This document shows positions 8,001 through 13,139 of a stretch of DNA of 14,134 nucleotides, one piece after another (position 1 is the stretch's first letter; every line of letters starts with the position of its first letter). Source of the stretch: Candidatus Latescibacterota bacterium (GTDB lineage: Bacteria; JAAXHH01; JACQVL01); the NCBI GenBank assembly GCA_016209865.1, contig JACQVL010000324.1, positions 1 to 14,134 of the forward strand, given 5' to 3'. Under the pieces are notes generated by a model. It ran no database searches and was not told where the DNA came from. It worked only from the letters and a program-made list of their open reading frames with translations. A program made the position numbers and the translations under genes.

Positions 8001-9797
8001 GTCGAATTCCACGACCGTCCCGCTCAGGTCGTGGGCGGTGTCCTGGATGCGGAGTTTCGTCTCCTCGAACAGTCCGGCGTCGGAGGAAGCGCGGGCGATG
8101 ATGACGGCGAGCGATTTCGCCTGCTCGACGACGTTGGGGAGGTTGACCTGCTCGAACCGATCCACGGGGGTATCGACGCGCTCCCGCGACCCGTTGGGGG
8201 TGACGAACGACATCCCTTTTTTCCCGAAGAACGTGACCGCCTCGTTATCCAGCCCGATCGGGACGGGCATGAAGTCCTTCCACGTCCGCTGCGGCGGGAT
8301 GATCGCGTTCACGTACCGGAGGGAATCCGCCCCGGCCCCGAACCCTTCCTGGATGTAGGAGGCGAACTTCTTCGAGTACGGAGCGAAGATGTTCTTGATG
8401 TAATGGTTCGTCGCCCAGGCGGGGTTGTAGAACGTGCCGAAGCAGAAGCTGCCGACCCGCGAGTCGTGGCTGGAGAGGTCGAGGCCGAAGAACACGTCGA
8501 AGTCGATCTTGTCCGGCTCCGGGATGCGCTGCATGAAATAGTCGCTCGCCCGGCCGTGACGGTACAGGAAGTTGTTGATGCCTTCCATGCCCAGGAAATG
8601 CGCGGACGTCGCCAGGAACAACACAGTGTATTTCGGTCGATACGCCTTGACCGCCTTCGCCACCTCGAACAACGCCGCGATGCCCGTCGCGCTCTCCGCG
8701 CCGGGCGCGAGCCGGGGGACGACCGACATCGCGTCGTAGAACGACTCGACGACGATGGTGTGGTCTTTCCACTTGCGCTTGTCCCCCCTCGCCCCCGGCA
8801 TCTCCTCGTCGAGGCCGGGAAGGACGCCGTAGACGTTCTTCGCCTGAACCCGTTCCCAGTCCATCCGGGCTCTGACCGTCACCCGGGCGGTGCCGGATTC
8901 TGACAGTGCGATCAGACGGTCCGCGTCCCCCCGCTCGACCCAGTAGCGCGGGATGTTGACCGGGAGGCCCATGAACTTCCGTTCCGCGTCGCCCCGTGTG
9001 ACGAGGCCGTTATCGAAGAAAATGACCGCCTGCGCCCCGAGCATCCGGGCGTTGATGTAGTTCTCCCCCGAATCGAAGTCCATCAGGACGATGCTGCCCT
9101 TGACCTCGTTCCCGTTGAAATCCCGGAAATCTCCCTTGCGGGCGTAGAGGAGCGGGCCGGTCAGCCCGGCTCGCGGGGTGGTCGAGGTGCGGACGTGGTT
9201 CGGCCAGAGGGAGTAGAGGCGGAGAAGACGGGGTTGGGGGGAAGAAAGGACGAAGGACGAAGGACGAAGGACGAAGGACGAATCCGGTGAGCCGGAAACC
9301 TGAAGTTGAGTCTCTGAAGCATCAAGCACGGAATCCGGAACCGGGACTCCGAGATCGAGGGTGGAATCCGGTCTGTCCGTCCCCGAACCCCGAACCCCCA
9401 ATCCCGAATCCCGGATGATTAAGACCGCGCCCTTATCGATCGGGACGGTCACCGTGAACGTGTCCGTCCGGACGTCCTGGAGTCCGATCTGCTCGAACTG
9501 CGCCCGCACATACTCGGAAGCCCGGTCCGCCCCCCGGTAGCCGACGACGCGCGACCCGAACGAAGACAGGGTGCCGATCGTACTCCGGATGGATTCTTCA
9601 TTCACCGCGTTCAACGCATCGTTCAGGGGCTGATCGTTCGACACCGCGACGAGCGTAGACGGGCCGACCGGCTCCGGGAGGGTGATCAACTTCATCAGGA
9701 TATGGTCGGTAATCCACTTCGGATGAAAGATCGTCACCGACGACAGCATGAGCGCAGCGACGAGCAGACCGATCCCGGTTTTGATCTTCGACCACAT
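5019..9797 (-). CDS. Large membrane protein: PA-M28-like (degenerate) extracytoplasmic domain fused to FtsX/MacB-type permease
   Basis: 1592 aa. ATG at 9797 follows GAGGAGA at seven bases. In order: signal anchor 8-25; PA-like segment 205-265 (LTGPLLYARKGDFRDFNGN, GSIVLMDFDSG, ARMLGAQAVIFFDNG); M28-peptidase-like domain about 345-560; uncharacterised extracytoplasmic region 590-895; helices near 897-918, 928-944 and 954-977; then an FtsX permease with helix 1024-1045, periplasmic core 1050-1315, helices 1317-1335, 1358-1388 and 1402-1422, and a coupling-helix motif RFREIGVYSSVGLAPSHIASL (1341 on). Positive charges before helix 1024 agree with this topology. A cytoplasmic tail of about 165 aa follows. 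In the M28 part the usual HxD His is F353, the GAxDN motif reads GAESATG, the EE pair is A399-H400 and the late His is replaced, so peptidase activity is doubtful. Residues 128-190 are a repeat-derived insert. MacB-type permeases need an ABC ATPase; none is in the window. Confidence 0.9.
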   Translation of the reverse strand: MWSKIKTGIGLLVAALMLSSVTIFHPKWITDHILMKLITLPEPVGPSTLVAVSNDQPLNDALNAVNEESIRSTIGTLSSFGSRVVGYRGADRASEYVRAQFEQIGLQDVRTDTFTVTVPIDKGAVLIIRDSGLGVRGSGTDRPDSTLDLGVPVPDSVLDASETQLQVSGSPDSSFVLRPSSFVLSSPQPRLLRLYSLWPNHVRTSTTPRAGLTGPLLYARKGDFRDFNGNEVKGSIVLMDFDSGENYINARMLGAQAVIFFDNGLVTRGDAERKFMGLPVNIPRYWVERGDADRLIALSESGTARVTVRARMDWERVQAKNVYGVLPGLDEEMPGARGDKRKWKDHTIVVESFYDAMSVVPRLAPGAESATGIAALFEVAKAVKAYRPKYTVLFLATSAHFLGMEGINNFLYRHGRASDYFMQRIPEPDKIDFDVFFGLDLSSHDSRVGSFCFGTFYNPAWATNHYIKNIFAPYSKKFASYIQEGFGAGADSLRYVNAIIPPQRTWKDFMPVPIGLDNEAVTFFGKKGMSFVTPNGSRERVDTPVDRFEQVNLPNVVEQAKSLAVIIARASSDAGLFEETKLRIQDTAHDLSGTVVEFDRDINFFVPKKFIPGALVTYFHTLSHSGVRGIMVTKADSVGQFSFKPLRETGSIRLHSYKLNEDGEIVYGPDYGTEGDGTYPLSAASGGWENSTLQIVFPCRSLDIYEIIDSRYLTALDNLTILGPDDAAPQWYGYSYVPNQSGWERRTVLAAVVLAKPGQRLKLLMGTSLFGIKYLLTNAPDSLLLTPVQPNDVTLSLLEKAQGQGYLVDDGLIVHPSYRGAKDMWIIDDVRLKQLARFGVENQRITKLHEEARLSLIEANQHLEAKRYDAFISAARRAWGLEARGYPDVKATADDTVKGVIFYFVLLLPFSFFMERLLFGFPTINKRIAAFAGIFVLVFLILQQVHPAFKLSTSPYVIFLAFVIMALGVIVLFIVLSKFNQEVQKMKRASTGMHEADIGRLSATAVAISLGISNLRKRKIRTGLTAVTITLLTFTVLSFTSISTSLKYYKLGRDNPALYEGTLVRDRNWKGLQPSIYDYLKSAFEQRATLIPRAWFMSQVKGEKGYFTFALPAAQKESYVNSLLGLSADEPKASKLDQFLLGGRWFNPGERAACILPDDIASVVGLTPQDAGNASIQMFGLTLKVVGIIDSKRFNQVKDLDDEKLTPVDLVQEKGKIDQRIGEDPRLQAESPPEAFIHLESNNVMILPFETVMELGGTMQSVAITDFRDEQGRPNEAFDVDIEDFLSRVALTMFVGKDGNVNVYSSIGSTSISGVQNFAIPILVAAMIVLNTMMGAVHERFREIGVYSSVGLAPSHIASLFLAESAVFATVGAVMGYLVGQILSLVLVSKGWLVGLSLNYSSLSAMWSTLVVMGTVFLSTAYPAKKAADMAVPDVGREWKFPEPDGDEWRFDFPFTIGSVEVLGMYAYLTRVFESYEEGSLGAFVTEDVTLTSQSQNGARQYQISMMTWLAPYDLGISQRVSLMAAPAEAERDLYAVKVDIHRESGDVASWQRINRRFLSVLRKRFLVWRTLPQDLKNEYAQTGRTALGIGG
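9248..9282. repeat. Heptamer array GGACGAA x5 inside a coding region
   Basis: Five perfect tandem GGACGAA units. On the minus strand (TTCGTCC) they encode the SFVLRPS-type peptide near residues 174-184 of the large permease. Seven is not a multiple of three, so gain or loss of one unit would shift the frame. Confidence 0.95.
9382..9416. repeat. Heptamer array CCCGAAC-type x5, copy 2, inside a coding region
   Basis: CCCGAAC, CCCGAAC, CCCCAAT, CCCGAAT, CCCGGAT in tandem. Same family as 5003-5037. It encodes the RDSGLGVRGSGT segment at about residues 129-140 of the large permease. Confidence 0.9.
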
Positions 9798-9822
9798 GGA
9801 AGGCTCTCCTCATGTCACGGTT

Positions 9823-9852
9823 GTAAGGGCGAAGCATTCGCTTCGCCCCTAC
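9823..9852. repeat. Palindromic dispersed element, copy 2 (compact hairpin)
   Basis: Arms GTAAGGGCGAAGC (9823-9835) and GCTTCGCCCCTAC (9840-9852), with one mismatch that is a G-U pair in RNA, and a 4-nt ATTC loop. It shares the core GGGCRAAGCATTC with 4054-4107. The TAG stop of the nucleotidyltransferase gene (9849-9851) lies in the right arm. It occupies much of the 51-bp gap before the large permease gene. Confidence 0.85.
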
Positions 9853-10733
9853 GTGCGTGCGAACGCAACCACCGTGCGCGCGTACCCGTCCGGCACGCCC
9901 ACGTCGTACCGTTCCCCTTGCATCTCGTACGCGTAACCGCCCTCGGCCTGGCGGACCCGTTCGAGGGCGCTCGTCAGTTGAATCTCTCGCTGCTCCCGCA
10001 CGTCATGCTGGATCGCAAATTGCAGTCCCTCGAAGACACCGGGCGTCAGCGCATACTGCCCGAAGAAGCAGAGGTAGGCGCCCGCTTCAAGACCGTCGAT
10101 CCGCAGACGCGCGCGCGCATCGGCCACTGACGGCTTCTCGGCGAACGCTGTGACCCGGTAGACGCGCGGCATATCCGCAAGCGGACTCCCCCCGATCGTC
10201 CCGAACAGGTGGAGCCACTCCTCCGGTGTGCGCTTGACGGCGACGACGCTCCGGCCGAGCCGGTCGAACGTGTCGAGCAACTGACGCGCGCAGGGCGTCG
10301 CGGTCTCCGACCGGGAGAGATGATCCCCTAACATCAGCAAGAAGGGGGCGTCCCCGACCCACGACCGGGCGCAGAAGACGGCATGGCCGAACCCTTCGGG
10401 TTGTGGCTGGACGACGTAGTCCACGTGCCGGCCGAGTTCCAGCACGCGTTCGACAGCACGAACCAGACCTGAGTCCGCCAGCCGGGCTTCGACGTCCGCC
10501 GGGAGCGTCTCCGTAAAATACCGGCGAAAGACGGCCTCATCCTCCGGCCGGACGATGAGGCACACCTGCTCGATCCCTGAGACACACGCTTCCTCGACGA
10601 TCAGTTGGATGACCGGTTTCACCGTCCCGTCGCGGTCGACGACCGGGAACAACTCTTTCTTGACCGCTCTCGCTGCCGGATAGAGCCGCGTCCCAAGCCC
10701 GGCGACCGGGACAACCGCTTTCGTGATGGGCAT
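9849..10733 (-). CDS. galU: GalU-like sugar-1-phosphate nucleotidyltransferase (UTP-glucose-1-phosphate uridylyltransferase family)
   Basis: 294 aa, usual GalU length. GalU makes UDP-glucose from UTP and glucose-1-phosphate for cell-envelope glycans. The N-terminal nucleotide loop VAGLGTRLYPAARAVKKELF (10-29) has R16 and K26 in the GalU positions. Further matches are IVEEA (45-49), QPEGFGHAVFCA (111-122), the metal site LLMLGDH with D137, FAEKP (197-201) and YDVGVPDGY (276-284). Two oddities: the usual PKEMLPVVDKP segment has KKELFPVVDRDGTVKP, with Lys for Pro and about four inserted residues, and the reading frame ends inside a dispersed palindrome. The start is ATG at 10733. No good Shine-Dalgarno precedes it, because the upstream 30 bp is a heptamer array, yet the PITKAVVP start matches the family. 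Another nucleotide-sugar pyrophosphorylase specificity is possible. Confidence 0.85.
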   Translation of the reverse strand: MPITKAVVPVAGLGTRLYPAARAVKKELFPVVDRDGTVKPVIQLIVEEACVSGIEQVCLIVRPEDEAVFRRYFTETLPADVEARLADSGLVRAVERVLELGRHVDYVVQPQPEGFGHAVFCARSWVGDAPFLLMLGDHLSRSETATPCARQLLDTFDRLGRSVVAVKRTPEEWLHLFGTIGGSPLADMPRVYRVTAFAEKPSVADARARLRIDGLEAGAYLCFFGQYALTPGVFEGLQFAIQHDVREQREIQLTSALERVRQAEGGYAYEMQGERYDVGVPDGYARTVVAFART

Positions 10734-10742
10734 TGAAAATCA

Positions 10743-10859
10743 GTGACGAGTGACGAGTGACCAGTGACAAGTTTAAGAGTAAGAACAATGAGGACAAGTC
10801 CTCAGCACGCCAGTTTTTGCCCGTTGCTCTTACTCGTCACTGGTCACTCGTCACTGCTG
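10743..10859. repeat. Inverted heptamer arrays (GTGACGA type) flanking a 67-bp spacer
   Basis: Left array GTGACGA, GTGACGA, GTGACCA, GTGACAA (10743-10770). Right array ACTCGTC, ACTGGTC, ACTCGTC, ACTGCTG (10832-10859). AGTGACGAGTGACCAGTGAC at 10749-10768 is perfectly inverted at 10836-10855. It fills nearly all of the 126-bp gap between the DUF5989 gene and galU, and no gene is seen in it. Confidence 0.9.
10780..10804 (-). terminator. Possible terminator after the carbamoyltransferase cassette
   Basis: TGAGGACTTGTCCTCA (10789-10804, minus strand) is a perfect short palindrome followed by TTGTTCTTA. The T-run is interrupted and the stem is short, so this is a weak candidate. The flanking inverted heptamers could also fold around it. 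Confidence 0.3.
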
Positions 10860-11039
10860 TTAAAACAGCGTATAGATGAACGGCGCGAGCGCCGAGCCCT
10901 GCGTCAGGACGATGAGGGTGCTGAGCAGGATGAGCAGGATCATGATCGGCGCCAGCCACCATTTCTTCCGGACGCGCATGAACGCCCACAGTTCGACGAA
11001 GATCGAGAGTTTATCGGCAAGGTTCGAGAAAAATCCCAT
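10860..11039 (-). CDS. DUF5989-type small membrane protein next to carbamoyltransferase
   Basis: 59 aa with one transmembrane helix (about 28-46). From the N-terminus: an amphipathic segment FSNLADKLSIFVELWAF, a basic RVRKKWWLAP (22-31), the helix, then the conserved-looking tail QGSALAPFIYTLF (47-59). This pattern matches my memory of the DUF5989 family, which sits beside NodU/CmcH-type carbamoyltransferases; its function is unknown. I chose ATG at 11039 because AAGGAGATGG (11041-11050) lies just before it. A longer reading from 11063 would begin inside the carbamoyltransferase and put the ribosome site within the gene. The stop of the carbamoyltransferase is 10 bases upstream, so the two are translationally coupled. 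Confidence 0.82.
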   Translation of the reverse strand: MGFFSNLADKLSIFVELWAFMRVRKKWWLAPIMILLILLSTLIVLTQGSALAPFIYTLF

Positions 11040-11040
11040 A

Positions 11041-11050
11041 CCATCTCCTT
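11041..11050 (-). promoter_or_regulatory. Ribosome binding site for the DUF5989 gene
   Basis: AAGGAGATGG on the minus strand, one base before ATG at 11039. It touches the TGA stop of the carbamoyltransferase (11050-11052). It decides the 59-aa start over an upstream ATG at 11063. Confidence 0.8.
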
Positions 11051-12789
11051 CAATCCAACTCAAACTGTTTCTGCCAATCGATATCGTCCGCTAAGGGTTT
11101 CATCTCTCGCTTGTCCAGGATGTACGACCCCATGACGAGATAATCCATGTGCGTGCGCATGAAGCACAGGTACGCATCGTGGGGGGTGCAGACAATCGGC
11201 TCGCCCCGGACGTTGAATGAGGTGTTGATGATCACCGGGACGCCCGTGAGATCGTCGAAGGCACGAATCAGGTCGTAGAACAGGGGGTTTTCGTCACGGG
11301 TGACGGTTTGAATCCGTGCGGAACCATCCACGTGCGTGACGGACGGGATGACCCGCTTCTCCGGGCGGACCTGGGCGACTAAGAGCATGTAGGGGCTGGG
11401 CCGGTCGAGGTCGAAGTACTCCGAGACCCGTTCCGCTAAGACGGACGGGGCGAACGGCCGAAAGCTCTCCCGGAATTTGATCTTCAGGTTGACGATGTCT
11501 TTATTCTTCGGGTTCCGGGCATCCGCTAAGATGCTCCGGCTCCCCAGCGCCCTCGGGCCGAATTCCATCCGGCCCTGGAACCAGCCGACGACGTGCTGGT
11601 CGGCGATCAACTGGGCGGTCGTCTTCAGCAGGTCTTCGCGGCTGGACGCGGTGAACGGGATGTCGTGCTGGACGAGGTACTGGCGGATTTCGTCATCTGA
11701 GTATTCCGGCCCCAGGTAGGCATGCGTCATGAGTGTCGTCCGTGGATGGCCGAGCAGGGTGTGGTAGAGGTACGCCGCCGCGCCGACGGCTCCGCCCGCG
11801 TCGCCCGCCGCCGGCTGGATGAACAGGTCGTCGAACGGCCCTTCCCGGAGCACCCGCCCGTTGGCCACGCAGTTCAACGCCACCCCCCCGGCCAGGCACA
11901 GGTTTTTCATGCCGGTGACCGCGTGGAGATGACGAGCCATGCAGAGGACGATCTCTTCCGTCACCTTCTGGATGCTCGCCGCGATGTCCCAATGACGCTG
12001 TTCGAGCTTCGACTCCGGTTCCCGCGGCGGCCCGCCGAATAATGCGCTGAAGTGGCCGTTCGTCATCGTCAGGCCGTAGTCGTACGCAAAGTACTTCATG
12101 TTCATCTTGAAACTGCCGTCGTCGTTGACGTGGATCAGCTCGCGCCGGATGAGGTCGTAGTACGTCGGCTCCCCGTACGGGGCCGCGCCCATGACTTTGT
12201 ACTCCGCGCTGTTGACCTTGAACCCGAGGTAGTACGTAAACGCGCTGTAGAGGAGGCCTAAGGAGTGAGGGAACCGGATCTCGGACAGGATGTGTATCTG
12301 CGTCCCGCGTCCCGCCCCGTACGTCGCCGTCGCCCATTCCCCGACCCCGTCGATCGTCAGGATGGCCGCCGACTCGAACGGGGAGACGAGGAAACAACTG
12401 GCGGCGTGCGACTGATGGTGCTCGGTAAACAGAATCTCTCCCGTATACCCCAGCTCTTTCCTGATGATGTTCGGCGTCCAGAGCTTCTCGTGCAGCCAGA
12501 TGGGAATGGCTTTCGTGAACGACGGGAAGGAGCGCGGGAACGTGGCGATGTAGGTGTAGAGAATCCGCTCGAATTTGATGAAGGGTTTGTCGTAGAACCC
12601 GATGTAGTCGAGGTCGTTCGGGCCGATCCCTTCCTGGGCCAGGCAGTACCGGATGGCGTGGATGGGGAAATCGGAGTCGTGTTTCTTGCGAGTAAACCGC
12701 TCTTCCTGCGCCGCGGCGACGATCTCCCCGTCCTTGAGGAGACACGCCGCCGCGTCGTGATAGAAGCAGGAAAGGCCGAGGATGTACAT
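11050..12789 (-). CDS. NodU/CmcH/TobZ-family carbamoyltransferase
   Basis: 579 aa, full length. Family members make carbamoyl-adenylate from carbamoyl phosphate and ATP in a Kae1-like domain, then pass the carbamoyl group to a hydroxyl or amine of a sugar or other small molecule. The N-terminus YILGLSCFYHDAAACLL and QEERFTRKKHD match the family. The HHQSHAASCF motif (124-133) supplies metal ligands H124/H128; TIDGVGEW (D147) and PAAGDAGGAVGAA (D330) complete the Kae1-like site. The C-terminal domain has GWFQGRMEFGPRALGSRSIL (402-421), SFRPFAPSVL (442-451) and NTSFNVRGEPIV (522-533). The ATG at 12789 is 11 nt after the preceding gene and lacks a strong ribosome site, so coupled translation is likely. 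The acceptor is unknown. PyrB in the same region draws on the same carbamoyl phosphate. Confidence 0.95.
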   Translation of the reverse strand: MYILGLSCFYHDAAACLLKDGEIVAAAQEERFTRKKHDSDFPIHAIRYCLAQEGIGPNDLDYIGFYDKPFIKFERILYTYIATFPRSFPSFTKAIPIWLHEKLWTPNIIRKELGYTGEILFTEHHQSHAASCFLVSPFESAAILTIDGVGEWATATYGAGRGTQIHILSEIRFPHSLGLLYSAFTYYLGFKVNSAEYKVMGAAPYGEPTYYDLIRRELIHVNDDGSFKMNMKYFAYDYGLTMTNGHFSALFGGPPREPESKLEQRHWDIAASIQKVTEEIVLCMARHLHAVTGMKNLCLAGGVALNCVANGRVLREGPFDDLFIQPAAGDAGGAVGAAAYLYHTLLGHPRTTLMTHAYLGPEYSDDEIRQYLVQHDIPFTASSREDLLKTTAQLIADQHVVGWFQGRMEFGPRALGSRSILADARNPKNKDIVNLKIKFRESFRPFAPSVLAERVSEYFDLDRPSPYMLLVAQVRPEKRVIPSVTHVDGSARIQTVTRDENPLFYDLIRAFDDLTGVPVIINTSFNVRGEPIVCTPHDAYLCFMRTHMDYLVMGSYILDKREMKPLADDIDWQKQFELD

Positions 12790-12800
12790 AGGGAAACTCG

Positions 12801-13040
12801 TTAAAATTGATGCCGATAGGATTCTATCGTGGTCGGCATGTCTTGCCGTGGATGCCAGGACGTAGGTCGGTCGTGCAGACGCCGGTCTAACAGATCACGT
12901 CGCAGCAGCCTGACGATCATGGAGGTGATCCCGATGACCAGGCTGTACAAGACTGTCAGAATGATAAAGGTTTGAACGATGCTGAGTTGCTTGGCAAACC
13001 ATTTCCAGTACGCGAACAAAATTCGCAGGATGCGCATCAT
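12801..13040 (-). CDS. Small one-helix membrane protein of the carbamoyltransferase cassette
   Basis: 79 aa. Hydrophobic helix at about 22-46 (VQTFIILTVLYSLVIGITSM), after a basic/aromatic N-terminus (RILRILFAYWKWFAKQ) and before a charged cytoplasmic-type tail with LLRRDLLDRR, SWHPR and the end TIESYRHQF. Proteins of this shape, with QT-x-IILT, a DLL and a W-x-x-R followed by a terminal RQF-like end, are in my recollection common just upstream of NodU-type carbamoyltransferases. No function is known to me. The start is ATG at 13040 (or 13037), with GAAGGG about ten bases upstream. Its TAA is 11 nt before the carbamoyltransferase start. It is the first gene behind the promoter at 13099-13127. 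Confidence 0.78.
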   Translation of the reverse strand: MMRILRILFAYWKWFAKQLSIVQTFIILTVLYSLVIGITSMIVRLLRRDLLDRRLHDRPTSWHPRQDMPTTIESYRHQF

Positions 13041-13098
13041 GCGGAGAGACCCTTCGCAGCCGAAAGTCTACATCGAGTCCCCGGCTGACGTCTTGCTC

Positions 13099-13127
13099 AA
13101 TATAATAGACTCATACCCTGTGTTCAA
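13099..13127 (-). promoter_or_regulatory. Sigma70-like promoter for the carbamoyltransferase cassette
   Basis: Minus strand TTGAAC (13122-13127), 17-bp spacer, TATATT (13099-13104): a close consensus match at ideal spacing, 59 bp before the ATG at 13040 and just after the solute-binding protein stop. The 13041-13139 gap holds no other gene. Confidence 0.65.
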
Positions 13128-13139
13128 GGAAATTCCGCT

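Larger units (their letters stand above)
9228..9416 (-). other. Repeat-derived in-frame insert within the large permease gene
   Basis: Encodes residues about 128-190, low-complexity and rich in Ser, Pro, Val, Leu and Asp, between a strand ending VLIIRD and the family-like RLYSLWPNHVRTSTTP. It is bounded by two unrelated heptamer arrays (GGACGAA x5 at 9248-9282; CCCGAAC-type x5 at 9382-9416). The sequence between them has three GAATCCGG copies (9280-9287, 9331-9338, 9364-9371). The roughly 189 bp keep the frame. The exact edges are inferred. Confidence 0.65.

Noticed and set aside
7833-8903. Open frame of 356 codons on the plus strand
   Set aside because: Antisense to the conserved M28-like part of the large permease; composition is Arg/Asp/Val/Gly-rich with no recognisable domain.
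10743-10859. CRISPR-like array
   Set aside because: Units are 7 bp with no unique spacers of regular length and no cas genes.
11061-11063. ATG giving a 67-aa version of the DUF5989 protein
   Set aside because: It lies within the carbamoyltransferase and has no ribosome site; AAGGAGATGG right before 11039 picks the shorter form.
11693-12745. Open frame of 350 codons on the minus strand
   Set aside because: Out-of-frame shadow inside the carbamoyltransferase, dominated by Arg/Gly/His.
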